64,000 nt of DNA, from assembly GCA_900541175.1 (NCBI GenBank), contig UQIT01000001.1, positions 109,612-173,611 on the forward strand. Direction: 5' to 3'. The translations under genes and the position numbers were made by a program. This document shows positions 19,514 to 29,068 of the stretch, piece after piece (position 1 is the first letter of the stretch; every line of letters begins with the position of its first letter). The notes beneath the pieces are model-generated. The model was not told the DNA's origin, searched no databases, and was given only the letters and a program-made list of their open reading frames with translations. Source of the stretch: an uncultured Collinsella sp. (lineage in GTDB: Bacteria > Actinomycetota > Coriobacteriia > Coriobacteriales > Coriobacteriaceae).

Positions 19514-20641
19514 CTAGCTCGCGTTGGTGATATCAGAAGTTAACGGGGCCTTTCCCAGCACCAGGATGTTCTCGGGCGTGCCGCGAAGCTCGGTGTTGGT
19601 GGGAACCACGTTGTTCTTGTCCAGGATGGCATTCTCAACGCGGGCGCCGCTCTTGATGACGCAGCTCTGGTTGATGATCGAGTTCGTCACCGAGGCGCCT
19701 TCCTCAACCACGACGCCGCGAGACAGGATCGAGTTGCGCACGGTGCCCTTGATGATGCAGCCGGCCGAGATGATCGAGTTGCATGCGTGACTGCCGGTCG
19801 CATAGCGCGAAGGCGGCACGTCGTGAGCCTTGGTCAGGATCGGACGCTCGGGGTCAAAGAGATGGTCGGCCACGGTCTGGTCGAGCAGGTCCATGCTGCG
19901 GCGATACAGCGACTTCTCGCTAAACACGCCCACGACCTCGCCCTTGTACTCGTAGCTGCACACGTCGATGTTGCCAAAGTCGCCCTGGAGCGCCTCGAGC
20001 AGGTCCAGATAGTCGGCGGCCTGGTAGTGGTCGATGATCTCGAGCAGCGTCTCGCGGTTGACGATGCAGCAGTCCATAGAGGCGTTGTCGCCGTACACGA
20101 CGCCGGCGCTCACGCCCGTCAGGCGGCCGTTCTCGTTGATCTGCAGCTTGGTCTCGTCATCGACGTTGCGCGTGGCCTTGCAGTACACCACGGTCATCTG
20201 GGCGCCGGAGTTCTCGTGCGCATCGATGATGGTGTTGAGGTCCATGTTAAAGATGATGTTGGTGCCCATCATCACAACATAGGGCTTGTCCGAGCGCTGG
20301 AACAGCGTCTTGTTGGAGATAATGTCGCGCAGCAAGAAACGCATGCCGCCCTTGGTGGTGCCATACGCGTTGCCGGGCACCATGAACAGGCCGCCCTTCT
20401 TGCGGTCCAGGCCCCAGTCCTTGCCCGAGCCCACGTGGTCGATCAGTGAGCGGTAGTTGCCCGGCATGACTACGCCGACGGTCTTAATGCCGGCATTCAT
20501 CATGTTGGACAGCGGGAAGTCGATCAGGCGGTAGCGACCCAAAAACGGAACGGACGCGATGGGGCGGTCCTTGAGCAGCACGCTGCCGTAGGTCGAAGAG
20601 TAGTTAGCGGTGATATAACCGATGGCCTTGCGATTGATCAT
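19514..20641 (-). CDS. glgD: Glucose-1-phosphate adenylyltransferase regulatory subunit
   Basis: A 375-residue GlgC paralogue found beside glgC in Firmicutes-type glycogen operons. It lacks the nucleotide-binding GGxGxRL loop of true pyrophosphorylases, reading GYITANYSSTYGSVLL instead, but keeps the RLIDFPLSNMMNAGI motif and the C-terminal hexapeptide-repeat beta-helix. It probably forms a hetero-oligomer with GlgC. The start at 20641 lies a few bases after the glgC stop, indicating tight coupling; an upstream in-frame ATG at 20680 would overlap glgC. Confidence 0.9.
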   Translation of the reverse strand: MINRKAIGYITANYSSTYGSVLLKDRPIASVPFLGRYRLIDFPLSNMMNAGIKTVGVVMPGNYRSLIDHVGSGKDWGLDRKKGGLFMVPGNAYGTTKGGMRFLLRDIISNKTLFQRSDKPYVVMMGTNIIFNMDLNTIIDAHENSGAQMTVVYCKATRNVDDETKLQINENGRLTGVSAGVVYGDNASMDCCIVNRETLLEIIDHYQAADYLDLLEALQGDFGNIDVCSYEYKGEVVGVFSEKSLYRRSMDLLDQTVADHLFDPERPILTKAHDVPPSRYATGSHACNSIISAGCIIKGTVRNSILSRGVVVEEGASVTNSIINQSCVIKSGARVENAILDKNNVVPTNTELRGTPENILVLGKAPLTSDITNAS

Positions 20642-20645
20642 CGGA

Positions 20646-21794
20646 TCATTCCCCCTTCCCGATAACGACGTCATTTCCAACGACGGCCGTATCCTTGGTA
20701 GTATCGACAGAGCCGAGCTTCACGCCCTCTTCGACCGTGGAGTTCTCGCCCAAAATAGCGCGGCAGATGTGTGCGCCGCTCTTAACGTGCGCACCCGGCA
20801 GCAGCACGGAGTCCTCGACCACGGCGCGCTCCTCGATGATGACATCGGTCGAAAGGATCGAGTGGCGAGCGGTACCGTAGATCTTGCAGCCGTTGGAGAC
20901 CAGGCAGTCGTCCAGGCGACCATCCGGACCAATGTAGTGCGGCGGACGCGTGGTGATGTTGGACATGATGGGGAAGTGCTTGTCAAACAGATCAAACTCG
21001 GGGTTGTTGCCCAGCAGGTCCATCGAGGTCTCGTGGAAGCTGGCGATGGTGCCGACGTCCTTCCAAAAGCCGTGGAACTCGTAGCTGTACAGGCGCTTGC
21101 CCTCGCCGAGCAGCTTGGGGATGATGTCCTTGCCAAAGTCGTGGCTCGAACGCTGGTCCAGAGCGTCCTCCTCGAGTGCCTCGATCAGCACGTCGGCCGA
21201 GAAGATGTAGATGCCCATGGATGCGAGGTTCGAATCGGGCTTATCGGGCTTCTCGGTGAACTTGGTGATGCGGCCGTCCTCGGGGTCGGTGGTCAGGATG
21301 CCAAAGCGGCTGGCCTCCTCCCACGGCACGGGCATGACGCTCACCGTGAGGTCGGCGTTGTTCTCAATGTGCGTCTTGAGCATCTTGCGGTAGTCCATAC
21401 GATACAGGTGATCGCCCGAAAGAATCAGGACGTACTTGGGGTCGTTGGCCTTGATGTAGTCGAGGTTCTGCGTAATGGCGTCGGCCGTGCCCGCATACCA
21501 GGCGCCGCCGGTCTGCGTCTCGTACGGCGGCAGGATCGACACGCCGCCGTCGCGGCTGTCCAGATCCCACGCCTCGCCGGAGCCCACGTAGGCATGCAGC
21601 AGGTAGGGGCGATACTGCGTCAGAACACCCACCGTGTCGATGCCCGAGTTGGAGCAGTTGGACAGCGAAAAGTCGATAATGCGGAACTTGCCACCAAAGC
21701 TAACCGCCGGCTTAGCGATCTTTTGGGTGAGTGCCCCCAATCGGCTGCCCTGTCCTCCTGCGAGGAGCATCGCGATGCATTCTTTCTTACTCAT
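20646..21794 (-). CDS. glgC: Glucose-1-phosphate adenylyltransferase
   Basis: A 382-residue enzyme making ADP-glucose, the committed step of glycogen synthesis. Seen: MLLAGGQGSRLGALT (nucleotide loop), RIIDFSLSNCSNSGI, the substrate motif SGDHLYRMDY, KPDKPDSNLASMGIYIF and a C-terminal left-handed beta-helix. Length is normal. It is placed between glgP upstream and glgD downstream on the same strand. Confidence 0.95.
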   Translation of the reverse strand: MSKKECIAMLLAGGQGSRLGALTQKIAKPAVSFGGKFRIIDFSLSNCSNSGIDTVGVLTQYRPYLLHAYVGSGEAWDLDSRDGGVSILPPYETQTGGAWYAGTADAITQNLDYIKANDPKYVLILSGDHLYRMDYRKMLKTHIENNADLTVSVMPVPWEEASRFGILTTDPEDGRITKFTEKPDKPDSNLASMGIYIFSADVLIEALEEDALDQRSSHDFGKDIIPKLLGEGKRLYSYEFHGFWKDVGTIASFHETSMDLLGNNPEFDLFDKHFPIMSNITTRPPHYIGPDGRLDDCLVSNGCKIYGTARHSILSTDVIIEERAVVEDSVLLPGAHVKSGAHICRAILGENSTVEEGVKLGSVDTTKDTAVVGNDVVIGKGE

Positions 21795-21901
21795 CGATTT
21801 CTCCTTCTGTCATCGATGTTCCTAAACCCATTTGCGACGGGCGCGGCGCAACGTCACGCCCGTCGAGTAATGCCGTGCTGGCATAGGGGAGCCCGCGGCC
21901 T

Positions 21902-24328
21902 TTACGCGTGCCAGATCTCGTCGCGGTACTCGCGAATGGTGCGGTCGCTTGAGAACCAGCCCGAGGAGGCGGTGTTGAGCAGCGCCTTGCGGTTCCAGGT
22001 CTCTTGGTCGCCGTAGCTGTTCGTGAGCTTCTCCCAGGCGTCAACATAGCTGCGGAAGTCTGCCATGACCAGGTCGGGGTCGTTGTTGTTCATGAGCTCG
22101 TTATAGATGCTCTCAAAGTTGCCCGAAAGGCCCGCAAAGGTATTGTCCTTGAGCTCGTCCATCACACGGCCCAGACGCTCGCGGTCGCCGTTGAGGGTAT
22201 CCCACGCAAAGTAGCTGTTCGATGCCCAGAGCTGCTCGACCTCGGGAGCGGTCAGGCCAAAGATAGCCTCGTTCTCGCGGCCGGCCAGGTCGGCGATCTC
22301 GATGTTAGCGCCGTCGAGGGTACCCAGCGTAATGGCGCCGTTCATCATGAGCTTCATGTTGGACGTGCCCGAGGCCTCCTTGCCGGCCGTGGAGATCTGC
22401 TCCGAGATCTCGGCGGCAGGGTAGATGAGCTGGGCGTTGCTCACGCGGAAGTTGGGGATAAAGCAGACCTTCATGACCTCGTTGACGCGCGGGTCGTTGT
22501 TGATGACCTCAGCCACCGAGTTGATCAGGCGGATGGTCTCCTTGGCAAAGGTGTAGCTCGAGGCAGCCTTGCCGCTAAAGATGAAGGTCGTCGGCGTCAC
22601 GTGGAAGTTGGGATCGGCGATGCGACGGTTGTAGATGTCCATCACCTTCATGATGTTCATGAGCTGGCGCTTGTAGGCGTGGAAGCGCTTTACCTGAACA
22701 TCGAAGACGGTATTGGGGTCGATGACCAGACCGGTCTCGGCCTTAACGTAGGCAGCCAGACGCTCCTTGTTGGCGCGCTTGGAGGCGCCTACGGCCTTCA
22801 GGAACTCGGTGTCGTTCTTAAACTCCTTGAGCTTCTCCAGCTCAAAGGCGTCCTTCAGCCAGCCATCGCCAATGGCCTCGGTCACGAGCTTGGCGTAGGT
22901 GGGGTTGGCCTCGGCAAAGAAGCGGCGGTGCGAGATGCCGTTGGTCTTGTTGTTGAACTTCTCGGGCGTAAGGGCATAGAAGTCCTTGAGCACGATGTTC
23001 TTGATGATGTCGGAGTGGATCTTGGCCACACCGTTGACGCTGTGGCTGCAGATCACGGACAGGTTGGCCATGCGAATCTCGCCGTCCCACAGAATGGCGG
23101 TCTGGCGCAGACGCTCCTGCCAGCCCTCCTGCGTAGTGTCGAACGACTCGTGCCAACGACGGCTGATCTCGTCGATGATCTGGTACACGCGGGGGAGGAG
23201 CTTGGAGAACGTGCCGATGGGCCACTTCTCCAGAGCCTCGGGAAGGATAGTATGGTTGGTGTAGCTCACGACCTGCGTCACGATATTCCAGGCGTCGTCC
23301 CACTCGAGCTTCTTTTCGTCGATGAGGATGCGCATGAGCTCGGGGCCGCACATGGCGGGGTGCGTGTCGTTGGTGTGGATGGCCACAAACTGCGGCAGCA
23401 GCTCCCAGTTCTCGCCGTGCTCCTTCTCAAAGGTGTCGAGCAGGCTGTAGATGCCGGCCGAGACGAACAGGTACTCCTGCTTCAGGCGCAGCAGTCGACC
23501 GTGCTCGCCGGCGTCGTTGGGGTAGAGGATGGCGCTGATGGCCTCGGCCTCGGCGCGCTCGGCGTCGGCCAGGGCGTAGTCGCCGCGGTTGAAGGCCTCA
23601 AGGTCAAAGTGCTCCTCGACCGGCTCGGCGGCCCAGACGCGCAGCTTGTTGACGGTCTCGCCGGCATAGCCCACAACGGGGATGTCGTAGGGGACGGCCA
23701 GGATGTCCTGCGTGTCCACCGTGCGGTAGAACGTGCGGCCGTTCTCCTCATAGCCCTCAACGTGGCCACCAAACTTAATGGTCACGGCCTTGTCCTGACG
23801 ACGGACCTCCCAGGGATAGCCGTGGGTGAGCCACTCGTCGGTGGCCTCTACCTGGCTGCCGTTGACGATCTCCTGCTTAAAGAGGCCGTAGCGGTAGCGC
23901 ATACCGTTGCCGTAGCCGGCAATGCCCTCGGCTGCCATGGAATCCAGGAAGCATGCGGCCAGACGGCCCAGGCCACCGTTGCCCAGCGCCGGATCGGGCT
24001 CCTGGTTCTCGATGACGGACAGGTCAAAGCCCATGTCGTCGAGCGCCTCGGCGACCATGTCGCGCACGCCAAAGTTGAGCAGGTAGTTGTCGAGCAGGCG
24101 GCCGATCAAAAACTCGATCGAGAAGTAGTACACACGCTTCTTGCCCTCGGCGGTAACACGGGCGTCACTCTTGGTGGCAACGGTGCGGGCTTTCTCGGCC
24201 ACGAGCTTGGCCAGGGCGTTAAAGCGGTCCAGGTCGCTGGCGGCCTCGACGCTCTTGCCGCTGATGCTCATGACGGCATCGCGATAGAGCTCGGTAAACT
24301 CCTGCTTGTTGTCGAAGATCTTATTCAT
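21902..24328 (-). CDS. glgP: Glycogen phosphorylase
   Basis: An 808-residue PLP enzyme releasing glucose-1-phosphate from glycogen. Key features: YYFSIEFLIGRLL, ALGNGGLGRLAACFLDS, and the PLP-lysine motif EASGTSNMKLMMNGAITLGT. Length is normal (about 800). It lies between glgB and glgC, so synthesis and breakdown enzymes share one operon. This suggests activity is balanced by metabolites rather than by separate transcription. Confidence 0.95.
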   Translation of the reverse strand: MNKIFDNKQEFTELYRDAVMSISGKSVEAASDLDRFNALAKLVAEKARTVATKSDARVTAEGKKRVYYFSIEFLIGRLLDNYLLNFGVRDMVAEALDDMGFDLSVIENQEPDPALGNGGLGRLAACFLDSMAAEGIAGYGNGMRYRYGLFKQEIVNGSQVEATDEWLTHGYPWEVRRQDKAVTIKFGGHVEGYEENGRTFYRTVDTQDILAVPYDIPVVGYAGETVNKLRVWAAEPVEEHFDLEAFNRGDYALADAERAEAEAISAILYPNDAGEHGRLLRLKQEYLFVSAGIYSLLDTFEKEHGENWELLPQFVAIHTNDTHPAMCGPELMRILIDEKKLEWDDAWNIVTQVVSYTNHTILPEALEKWPIGTFSKLLPRVYQIIDEISRRWHESFDTTQEGWQERLRQTAILWDGEIRMANLSVICSHSVNGVAKIHSDIIKNIVLKDFYALTPEKFNNKTNGISHRRFFAEANPTYAKLVTEAIGDGWLKDAFELEKLKEFKNDTEFLKAVGASKRANKERLAAYVKAETGLVIDPNTVFDVQVKRFHAYKRQLMNIMKVMDIYNRRIADPNFHVTPTTFIFSGKAASSYTFAKETIRLINSVAEVINNDPRVNEVMKVCFIPNFRVSNAQLIYPAAEISEQISTAGKEASGTSNMKLMMNGAITLGTLDGANIEIADLAGRENEAIFGLTAPEVEQLWASNSYFAWDTLNGDRERLGRVMDELKDNTFAGLSGNFESIYNELMNNNDPDLVMADFRSYVDAWEKLTNSYGDQETWNRKALLNTASSGWFSSDRTIREYRDEIWHA

Positions 24329-24422
24329 ACGTTCCTTTCCCCCGGGGATGTTTCTCCCGGAACGGCTATGACTTGTATCCTACGCCCCCGCGGGGCGGGT
24401 AATTACAGCTGTAACGGCTTTG

Positions 24423-26681
24423 TTACGCTTTCTTGGCAGAAGCCTTAGCTGCAGCTGGCTTGGCCTTGGGAGCAGCCTTTTTGGTGGCTGCCTTTTTGGC
24501 CGTGGTGGACTTTGCCGAAGCCTTGGCGGCAGACTTGGCAGTCTTTGCCTTGGCCGGAGCCTTCTTGGCAGCCGCGGTCTTGGGTTTCACCGAGGACGCA
24601 CGCTTGCGCGTCGCCTTCTTGGGCTCCTCAACCACTGGCGGCTTATAGCTGCTGGGACCGCGGCGCTTAAGCACCACGCCAGCCAGGCCGGGCACCTTAA
24701 TCTCGATGGAGTCCATCTGCCCGTTCCAGGGATAGGGCTCACTCGAGCAGGTGTAGGGCTCCTCGCCGGCATAGCCGCTGCCGCCAAACTCGGGACGGTC
24801 GGAATCAAAGATGACCTCCCAGTCACCCTCACGCGGCACGCCCACGCGGAAGCTCTCGTAGCTCGCCGGGTCAAAGTTGATCAGGATCACCAGGTCGTCA
24901 TCGACGTCCTCGCCCTGGCGTACAAAGCTCACGATGGACTGCTTGGAGTTGTCCGCGTCAATCCAGGTAAAGCCGTCGTCGGTGTAGCCGCGCTCGTACA
25001 GAGCGGGCTCGGCGGTGTACAGGTGGTTGAGCGCCTTGATAAACGCCTGATGATGACGGTGGGTCTCGTACTCCTCGGTCAGGAACCACTGGATGGACTC
25101 GTAATAGCGCCACTCGATAAACTGGCCGATCTCGTTGCCCATAAAGTTGAGCTTGGCACCGGGGTGCGTCATTTGGTAGAAGGCCAGCGTGCGCAGGCCG
25201 GCAAACTGGCGCCACCAGTCGCCCGGCATGCGGCCGATCAGCGAGCACTTGCCGTGCACGACCTCGTCATGGCTGAGCGGGCAAATAAAGTTCTCGGTAA
25301 AGGCATACATGATGGAGAACGTGAGCAGGCCGTGGTTGCCGGGGCGCCACGGAAAATCGGTCTGCATGTAGTGCAGGGTGTCGTTCATCCAGCCCATGTC
25401 CCACTTGTAGTGGAAGCCCAGACCGCCGTCCTGCGGCGGGTAGGTCACGAGCGGCCACGCGGTGGACTCCTCGGCCATCATCATCACATCGGGGTAGTGA
25501 GCCTCCACGGCGCAGTTAACCTGACGGATAAACGCGCTGGCGTCCAGGTCCTCCTCGGTACCGTACTTGTTGAACTTCTTTTGGCCGGGATCGTCGATGC
25601 CAAAGTTGAGGTACAGCATGCTGGACACGCCGTCCATGCGAATGCCGTCCACGTGGAAGTTCTCGAGCCAGTACAGCACGTTGGAGACCAGGAAGGAGCG
25701 GACCTCGCCGCGGGCGAAGTCAAACTTGTGCGTGCCCCAGTTGGGGTGGATCTCGTGTTCAAACAGCATGTGGCCGTTAAAGGTGGCAAGGCCGTGGGCG
25801 TCGGCGCAAAAACCGCCGGGCACCCAGTCCATGATCACACCGATGCCTGCCTCGTGGCATGCATCGATAAAGTGCATGAGCTGCTGCGGGTTGCCGTAGC
25901 GCGACGTGGCGGCGTAATAGCCGGTCGTCTGGTAGCCCCAGGAGCCGTCGAAAGGATGCTCCATGAGCGGCATGACCTCGATATGCGTGTAGCCCATGTC
26001 GCGCACGTAGTCCACGAGCTCCACCGACAGGTCGTCGTAGGTGTAGAACTCGCCGCGCTGCGCGGGGAAGGGATCCATGGGGCCGGGGTAGTTGCCGTAC
26101 TCGTCCGGTTCGCCCTGCGGCGCGTCGCCGTGGCGCTTCCATGAGCCAATATGCACCTCGTAGATGTTGAGCGGCTGCGACATGTGGTTGTGGCCGGCGC
26201 GGCGCTTGAGCCACGCGGCGTCGTTCCACTTATAGCCGTCGAGGGTCCACAGCACGCTGGCGGTACCCGGAGGGCACTCGGCCTTAAAGGCATACGGATC
26301 GGCCTTGTAGAGCTTCTCGCCCTCGTTGGTCTCGATGAGGTATTTATAGAGCTGGCCCTGCTCGGCGCCAGGAATAAAGCCTTCCCAAATAGCGCTCGTA
26401 TGCACGGGCACCAGCGGGTTGGCTTCCTCATCCCAGTCGTTAAATTCGCCAATGACATGGACACTCTTTACGTCGGGTGCCCAAACGCAAAAGCGCCAGC
26501 CGCGCGTACGGTTCTGCGTGTCGGGATGCGCGCCCATCTTTTCCCAGCTGCGCTCCCACATTCCAATGCCAAACAGGTAGACATCGTCCTTGGAGAGCTC
26601 CGGTGCGTGCGGAGCCGGTTTGCGGGTTGCGGGCTTTTTAGCCGTTGGCTTTAGCTTTGTATCGCTCACGTTTGATCCCAT
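24423..26681 (-). CDS. glgB: 1,4-alpha-glucan branching enzyme with Lys-rich C-terminal tail
   Basis: A ~750-residue GH13 enzyme forming alpha-1,6 branches in glycogen. Residues about 30-150 are a CBM48-like domain (VWAPDVKSVHVIGEFNDW). The catalytic barrel holds GIRMDGVSSML, MMAEESTAWP and CPLSHDEVVHGK. The last ~70 residues are an Ala/Lys-rich tail like that of GlgA, and the N-terminus (KLKPTAKKPATRKP) is also basic. The start is uncertain: ATG at 26681 or 26684 lacks a clear site, whereas GTG at 26669 has GGGA upstream. It is first in the operon; upstream operators are at 26906. Confidence 0.92.
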   Translation of the reverse strand: MGSNVSDTKLKPTAKKPATRKPAPHAPELSKDDVYLFGIGMWERSWEKMGAHPDTQNRTRGWRFCVWAPDVKSVHVIGEFNDWDEEANPLVPVHTSAIWEGFIPGAEQGQLYKYLIETNEGEKLYKADPYAFKAECPPGTASVLWTLDGYKWNDAAWLKRRAGHNHMSQPLNIYEVHIGSWKRHGDAPQGEPDEYGNYPGPMDPFPAQRGEFYTYDDLSVELVDYVRDMGYTHIEVMPLMEHPFDGSWGYQTTGYYAATSRYGNPQQLMHFIDACHEAGIGVIMDWVPGGFCADAHGLATFNGHMLFEHEIHPNWGTHKFDFARGEVRSFLVSNVLYWLENFHVDGIRMDGVSSMLYLNFGIDDPGQKKFNKYGTEEDLDASAFIRQVNCAVEAHYPDVMMMAEESTAWPLVTYPPQDGGLGFHYKWDMGWMNDTLHYMQTDFPWRPGNHGLLTFSIMYAFTENFICPLSHDEVVHGKCSLIGRMPGDWWRQFAGLRTLAFYQMTHPGAKLNFMGNEIGQFIEWRYYESIQWFLTEEYETHRHHQAFIKALNHLYTAEPALYERGYTDDGFTWIDADNSKQSIVSFVRQGEDVDDDLVILINFDPASYESFRVGVPREGDWEVIFDSDRPEFGGSGYAGEEPYTCSSEPYPWNGQMDSIEIKVPGLAGVVLKRRGPSSYKPPVVEEPKKATRKRASSVKPKTAAAKKAPAKAKTAKSAAKASAKSTTAKKAATKKAAPKAKPAAAKASAKKA

Positions 26682-26905
26682 CATGACGCGGCAGCGTGTT
26701 GCCTTGGTGACTAGATGCGAAAGGTCCAAGGCTGCACGAATCGAAGGGACGGCGAAGTTTCTGTGATTCGTTCCACCTCGCGTGCTCGGTGGAACTTTCG
26801 GCAGAAACTACGATAACACCTGTGCGTTAGTTTTATGGACGAAAGCGGATTTGCGGGGGCGTTTAATCGGTAAGCGACATGTTTATACCACTGGCAGAAT
26901 TGCTG

Positions 26906-26993
26906 TGGTAAAACTCTTGACAGTTTTACCAATTAGGGTTTCAAAATTGTTAGCCTGACGTTTGGTAAAACGTTTTTAGCAGGTTGTTTACCA
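26906..26993. promoter_or_regulatory. Paired operator-like inverted repeats between glgB and the HAD gene
   Basis: Two inverted repeats use the same half-site: TGGTAAAAC-8 bases-GTTTTACCA (26906-26931), and TGGTAAAACGTTTTT...GTTTACCA (26963-26993). TTGACA lies in the spacer of the first, so binding would overlap a rightward -35. On the minus strand TTACCA-18-TATAAA is a possible glgB promoter. The form fits a LacI-family regulator; no such gene is in the window. The rest of the 334-base gap shows nothing further. Confidence 0.5.
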
Positions 26994-27015
26994 TTTGACA
27001 TCGAAAGGTTCGTTT

Positions 27016-27705
27016 ATGTCCCATACCGCCGCTCCCAAGGTTGCTTTTATTTTCGATTGCGACGGCACGCTGGTTAATAGCACCCCCGTTTGGGCCTATG
27101 CCCAGCCCGAGTTATTGCACCGCCACGGTGTCGACGTGACGGTCGATGATTTTGCCCAGTTTGAGCATCTGTCGCTCGAGGACGAATGTCAGGCCTACCA
27201 CGACACGTGGGGCATTGGCGCGAATGGCGAGGAGCTGTATCGCGAGCTGGGTGAGATTTTGATTGATGGGTACTCCAAGGTGCCTCCGCGCGAGGGTCTG
27301 CTGACGTTTTTGGAGCAGGCGAAGGCGGCGGGCATTGCCATGTGCGTTGCCACGTCCACGCCGGCCGAGCTGGTGCAGTCCGCGCTCGCTGGTGCCGGGC
27401 TCGATGCTTACATGGAGTTTGTTACCACGACGGGCGAGGCGGGACGCTCCAAACAGTTCCCCGATGTGTACGAGCTGGCGCTGCGCCGCCTGGAGGAGCG
27501 ACATGGGCACAAGTTTGAGCGCGCTTGGGTATTTGAGGACGCCGTTTTTGGCCTAAAAAGCTCTGGCTCCGCCGGCTTTAAGCGTGTAGGCATCTATGAC
27601 CCGCACGGCCGCATGAAGCGCGACGATGTGCGCGACAACTGCGATATCTTTATCGACAGCTATGAGGACCTGGATCTGGCTCGCGTGCTTTCGTTTGAGG
27701 GATAG
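27016..27705 (+). CDS. HAD-superfamily phosphatase (beta-phosphoglucomutase-like)
   Basis: A 229-residue subfamily I HAD hydrolase. Motif I is FIFDCDGTLVNS with both aspartates, motif II is ATSTP, and the acidic motif is FEDAVFGLKS, with an alpha-helical cap between. ATG at 27016 follows GAAAGG. Substrate unknown; the divergent position beside glgB and shared operator-like sites suggest a sugar phosphate, but this is inference. thiN begins 9 bases later, probably in the same transcript. Confidence 0.85.
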   Translation: MSHTAAPKVAFIFDCDGTLVNSTPVWAYAQPELLHRHGVDVTVDDFAQFEHLSLEDECQAYHDTWGIGANGEELYRELGEILIDGYSKVPPREGLLTFLEQAKAAGIAMCVATSTPAELVQSALAGAGLDAYMEFVTTTGEAGRSKQFPDVYELALRRLEERHGHKFERAWVFEDAVFGLKSSGSAGFKRVGIYDPHGRMKRDDVRDNCDIFIDSYEDLDLARVLSFEG

Positions 27706-27714
27706 GCGAGGGCT

Positions 27715-28356
27715 GTGGCTTGCAAGGTATTAGTTGTCTGCGGCTCGCCCGTGGTGGCGAGCACGGATTTGTTGAGTAGGCTAGCAGGGGAGTGCAACCA
27801 CGTTGTCGCCGTGGACCACGGGCTCGACGCGCTGCTGGGCGCGGGACTGGGCTGCGACGTGTATGTGGGGGATGCTGACACGGTAAGCGACGCGGGTCGC
27901 GCATTGGTTGATGCCGCCACCGACTTTGAAGTTGAGCGCCACGACCCTTACAAGGACTATACCGATCTGGCTCTGGCGCTCGATTCCGTCCGCCGTCGCT
28001 GGCCGGGTGCCGAAGTGGTTGCGACCTGCGCCACCGGCGGCCGTCCGGATATGGCACTTTCCGTACTGGGGCTGCTCGCTGGTTACGAGGGTGCCCCGGT
28101 CTGGATTGCCGAGGACAGGGTAGTCGCCCGCATCCTGCACGTAGGCGAATCCTGGACCATCGAAAGCGCCGAAGGCAAGACATTCTCCATCATCGCTATT
28201 GCCCCCAACACCGAGGTAAGCGAACACGGCCTAGAATGGGAGCTAGACCACAGCCCCCTGGGCCTGTTGGCTGACACGGGCATTAGCAACGTCGTCAGGT
28301 CAACAGCCACGATCCAGGTCCACATCGGCACCGCCATCGCTTACCTATATCATTAG
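27715..28356 (+). CDS. thiN: Thiamine pyrophosphokinase
   Basis: A 213-residue enzyme converting thiamine to thiamine pyrophosphate with ATP. Family features: AVDHGLDALLGAG, DVYVGDADTVS, the catalytic KDYTDLALAL and a TGGRPDMALS stretch, then a beta-rich C-terminal domain. It starts with GTG at 27715, 9 bases after the HAD gene. Length matches the family. Confidence 0.88.
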   Translation: MACKVLVVCGSPVVASTDLLSRLAGECNHVVAVDHGLDALLGAGLGCDVYVGDADTVSDAGRALVDAATDFEVERHDPYKDYTDLALALDSVRRRWPGAEVVATCATGGRPDMALSVLGLLAGYEGAPVWIAEDRVVARILHVGESWTIESAEGKTFSIIAIAPNTEVSEHGLEWELDHSPLGLLADTGISNVVRSTATIQVHIGTAIAYLYH

Positions 28357-28384
28357 GCATTCAAAGTCTGACCCAAAAAAGTCC

Positions 28385-28413
28385 TTGCACGTCGCGCCAA
28401 CTTCCCCTATAGT
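28385..28413 (+). promoter_or_regulatory. Promoter of tRNA-Ala (first copy)
   Basis: TTGCAC, 17 bases, TATAGT, ending 13 bases before the tRNA. The second tRNA-Ala copy has the same arrangement (TTGCAT-17-TATAGT). Confidence 0.8.
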
Positions 28414-28426
28414 ATCTCCTCGTCAC

Positions 28427-28502
28427 GGGGGCGTAGCTCAGCTGGGAGAGCGCTTGACTGGCAGTCAAGAGGTCAGGGGTTCGATTCCCCTCGTCTCCAC
28501 CA
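28427..28502 (+). tRNA. tRNA-Ala (GGC anticodon)
   Basis: Full cloverleaf: acceptor GGGGGCG/CGTCTCC with two G-U pairs, anticodon stem CTTGA/TCAAG with loop CTGGCAG, T-arm AGGGG-TTCGATT-CCCCT, discriminator A, and encoded CCA at 28500-28502. Anticodon GGC reads alanine codons. Confidence 0.96.
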
Positions 28503-28512
28503 TCGTGAATGC

Positions 28513-28543
28513 AAAGGCCTTCGGTATTCCGAAGGCCTTTTTT
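28513..28543 (+). terminator. Terminator of tRNA-Ala
   Basis: AAAGGCCTTCGG and CCGAAGGCCTTT enclose TATT and run into a T-tract (TTTTTT). Confidence 0.92.
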
Positions 28544-29068
28544 CATACCAAAACATCTTGCGCCACAAACCCAATCCATGCCAACAAAAAGTTGCTCAAT
28601 TTATTTCCCATGTCTGTACATAGTTTGTTAGTCAAAGGCAATTACCAGTGCAGCTCGCTACTTCATTCAGGCTTCAGGAACGTCTCTAATCACTGCTTGC
28701 ACCCCAATAACCTGCACCAACGTGAACAACATCCCAAAACAACCCCCTAAGCACGCCAAATGAAGGATATGTTGTCCGATGCAGCCTAAATCAGTTTTGC
28801 TACCAGCTTGTGCTAGGATACCTAACGTTACATGAGTTCAACTGTGCTCGCGGCTCCAGCAAGCCACAAAGCGCAGGGTCGATCAGCATCCGGCCGTAAC
28901 GGCGGTGCCAGAAACACCACGAGCTCCAATATAGAAGTCATGCGACTTTATTTTTTTGCATCGAATTAATTCGTAGGTGTTAATAGCTATTGTTTGCATG
29001 ATAAAGCGTAGCAGTACTGCAGCTGTTTGTGTGCAGTTCAGTTTTGTACTCGCTTGACTGGATTTCAC
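28544..29068. other. Gene-free upstream region of the polysaccharide locus
   Basis: No convincing ORF, RNA gene or repeat is seen in this AT-rich stretch. It probably contains the promoter of the polysaccharide operon, but no confident -35/-10 pair could be chosen. Confidence 0.5.

Noticed and set aside
22004..24448. Plus-strand ORF of 814 codons over glgP
   Set aside because: Shadow of glycogen phosphorylase caused by GC-rich codons; no ribosome-binding site or domain.
24420..26144. Plus-strand ORF of 574 codons over glgB
   Set aside because: Shadow of the branching enzyme gene.
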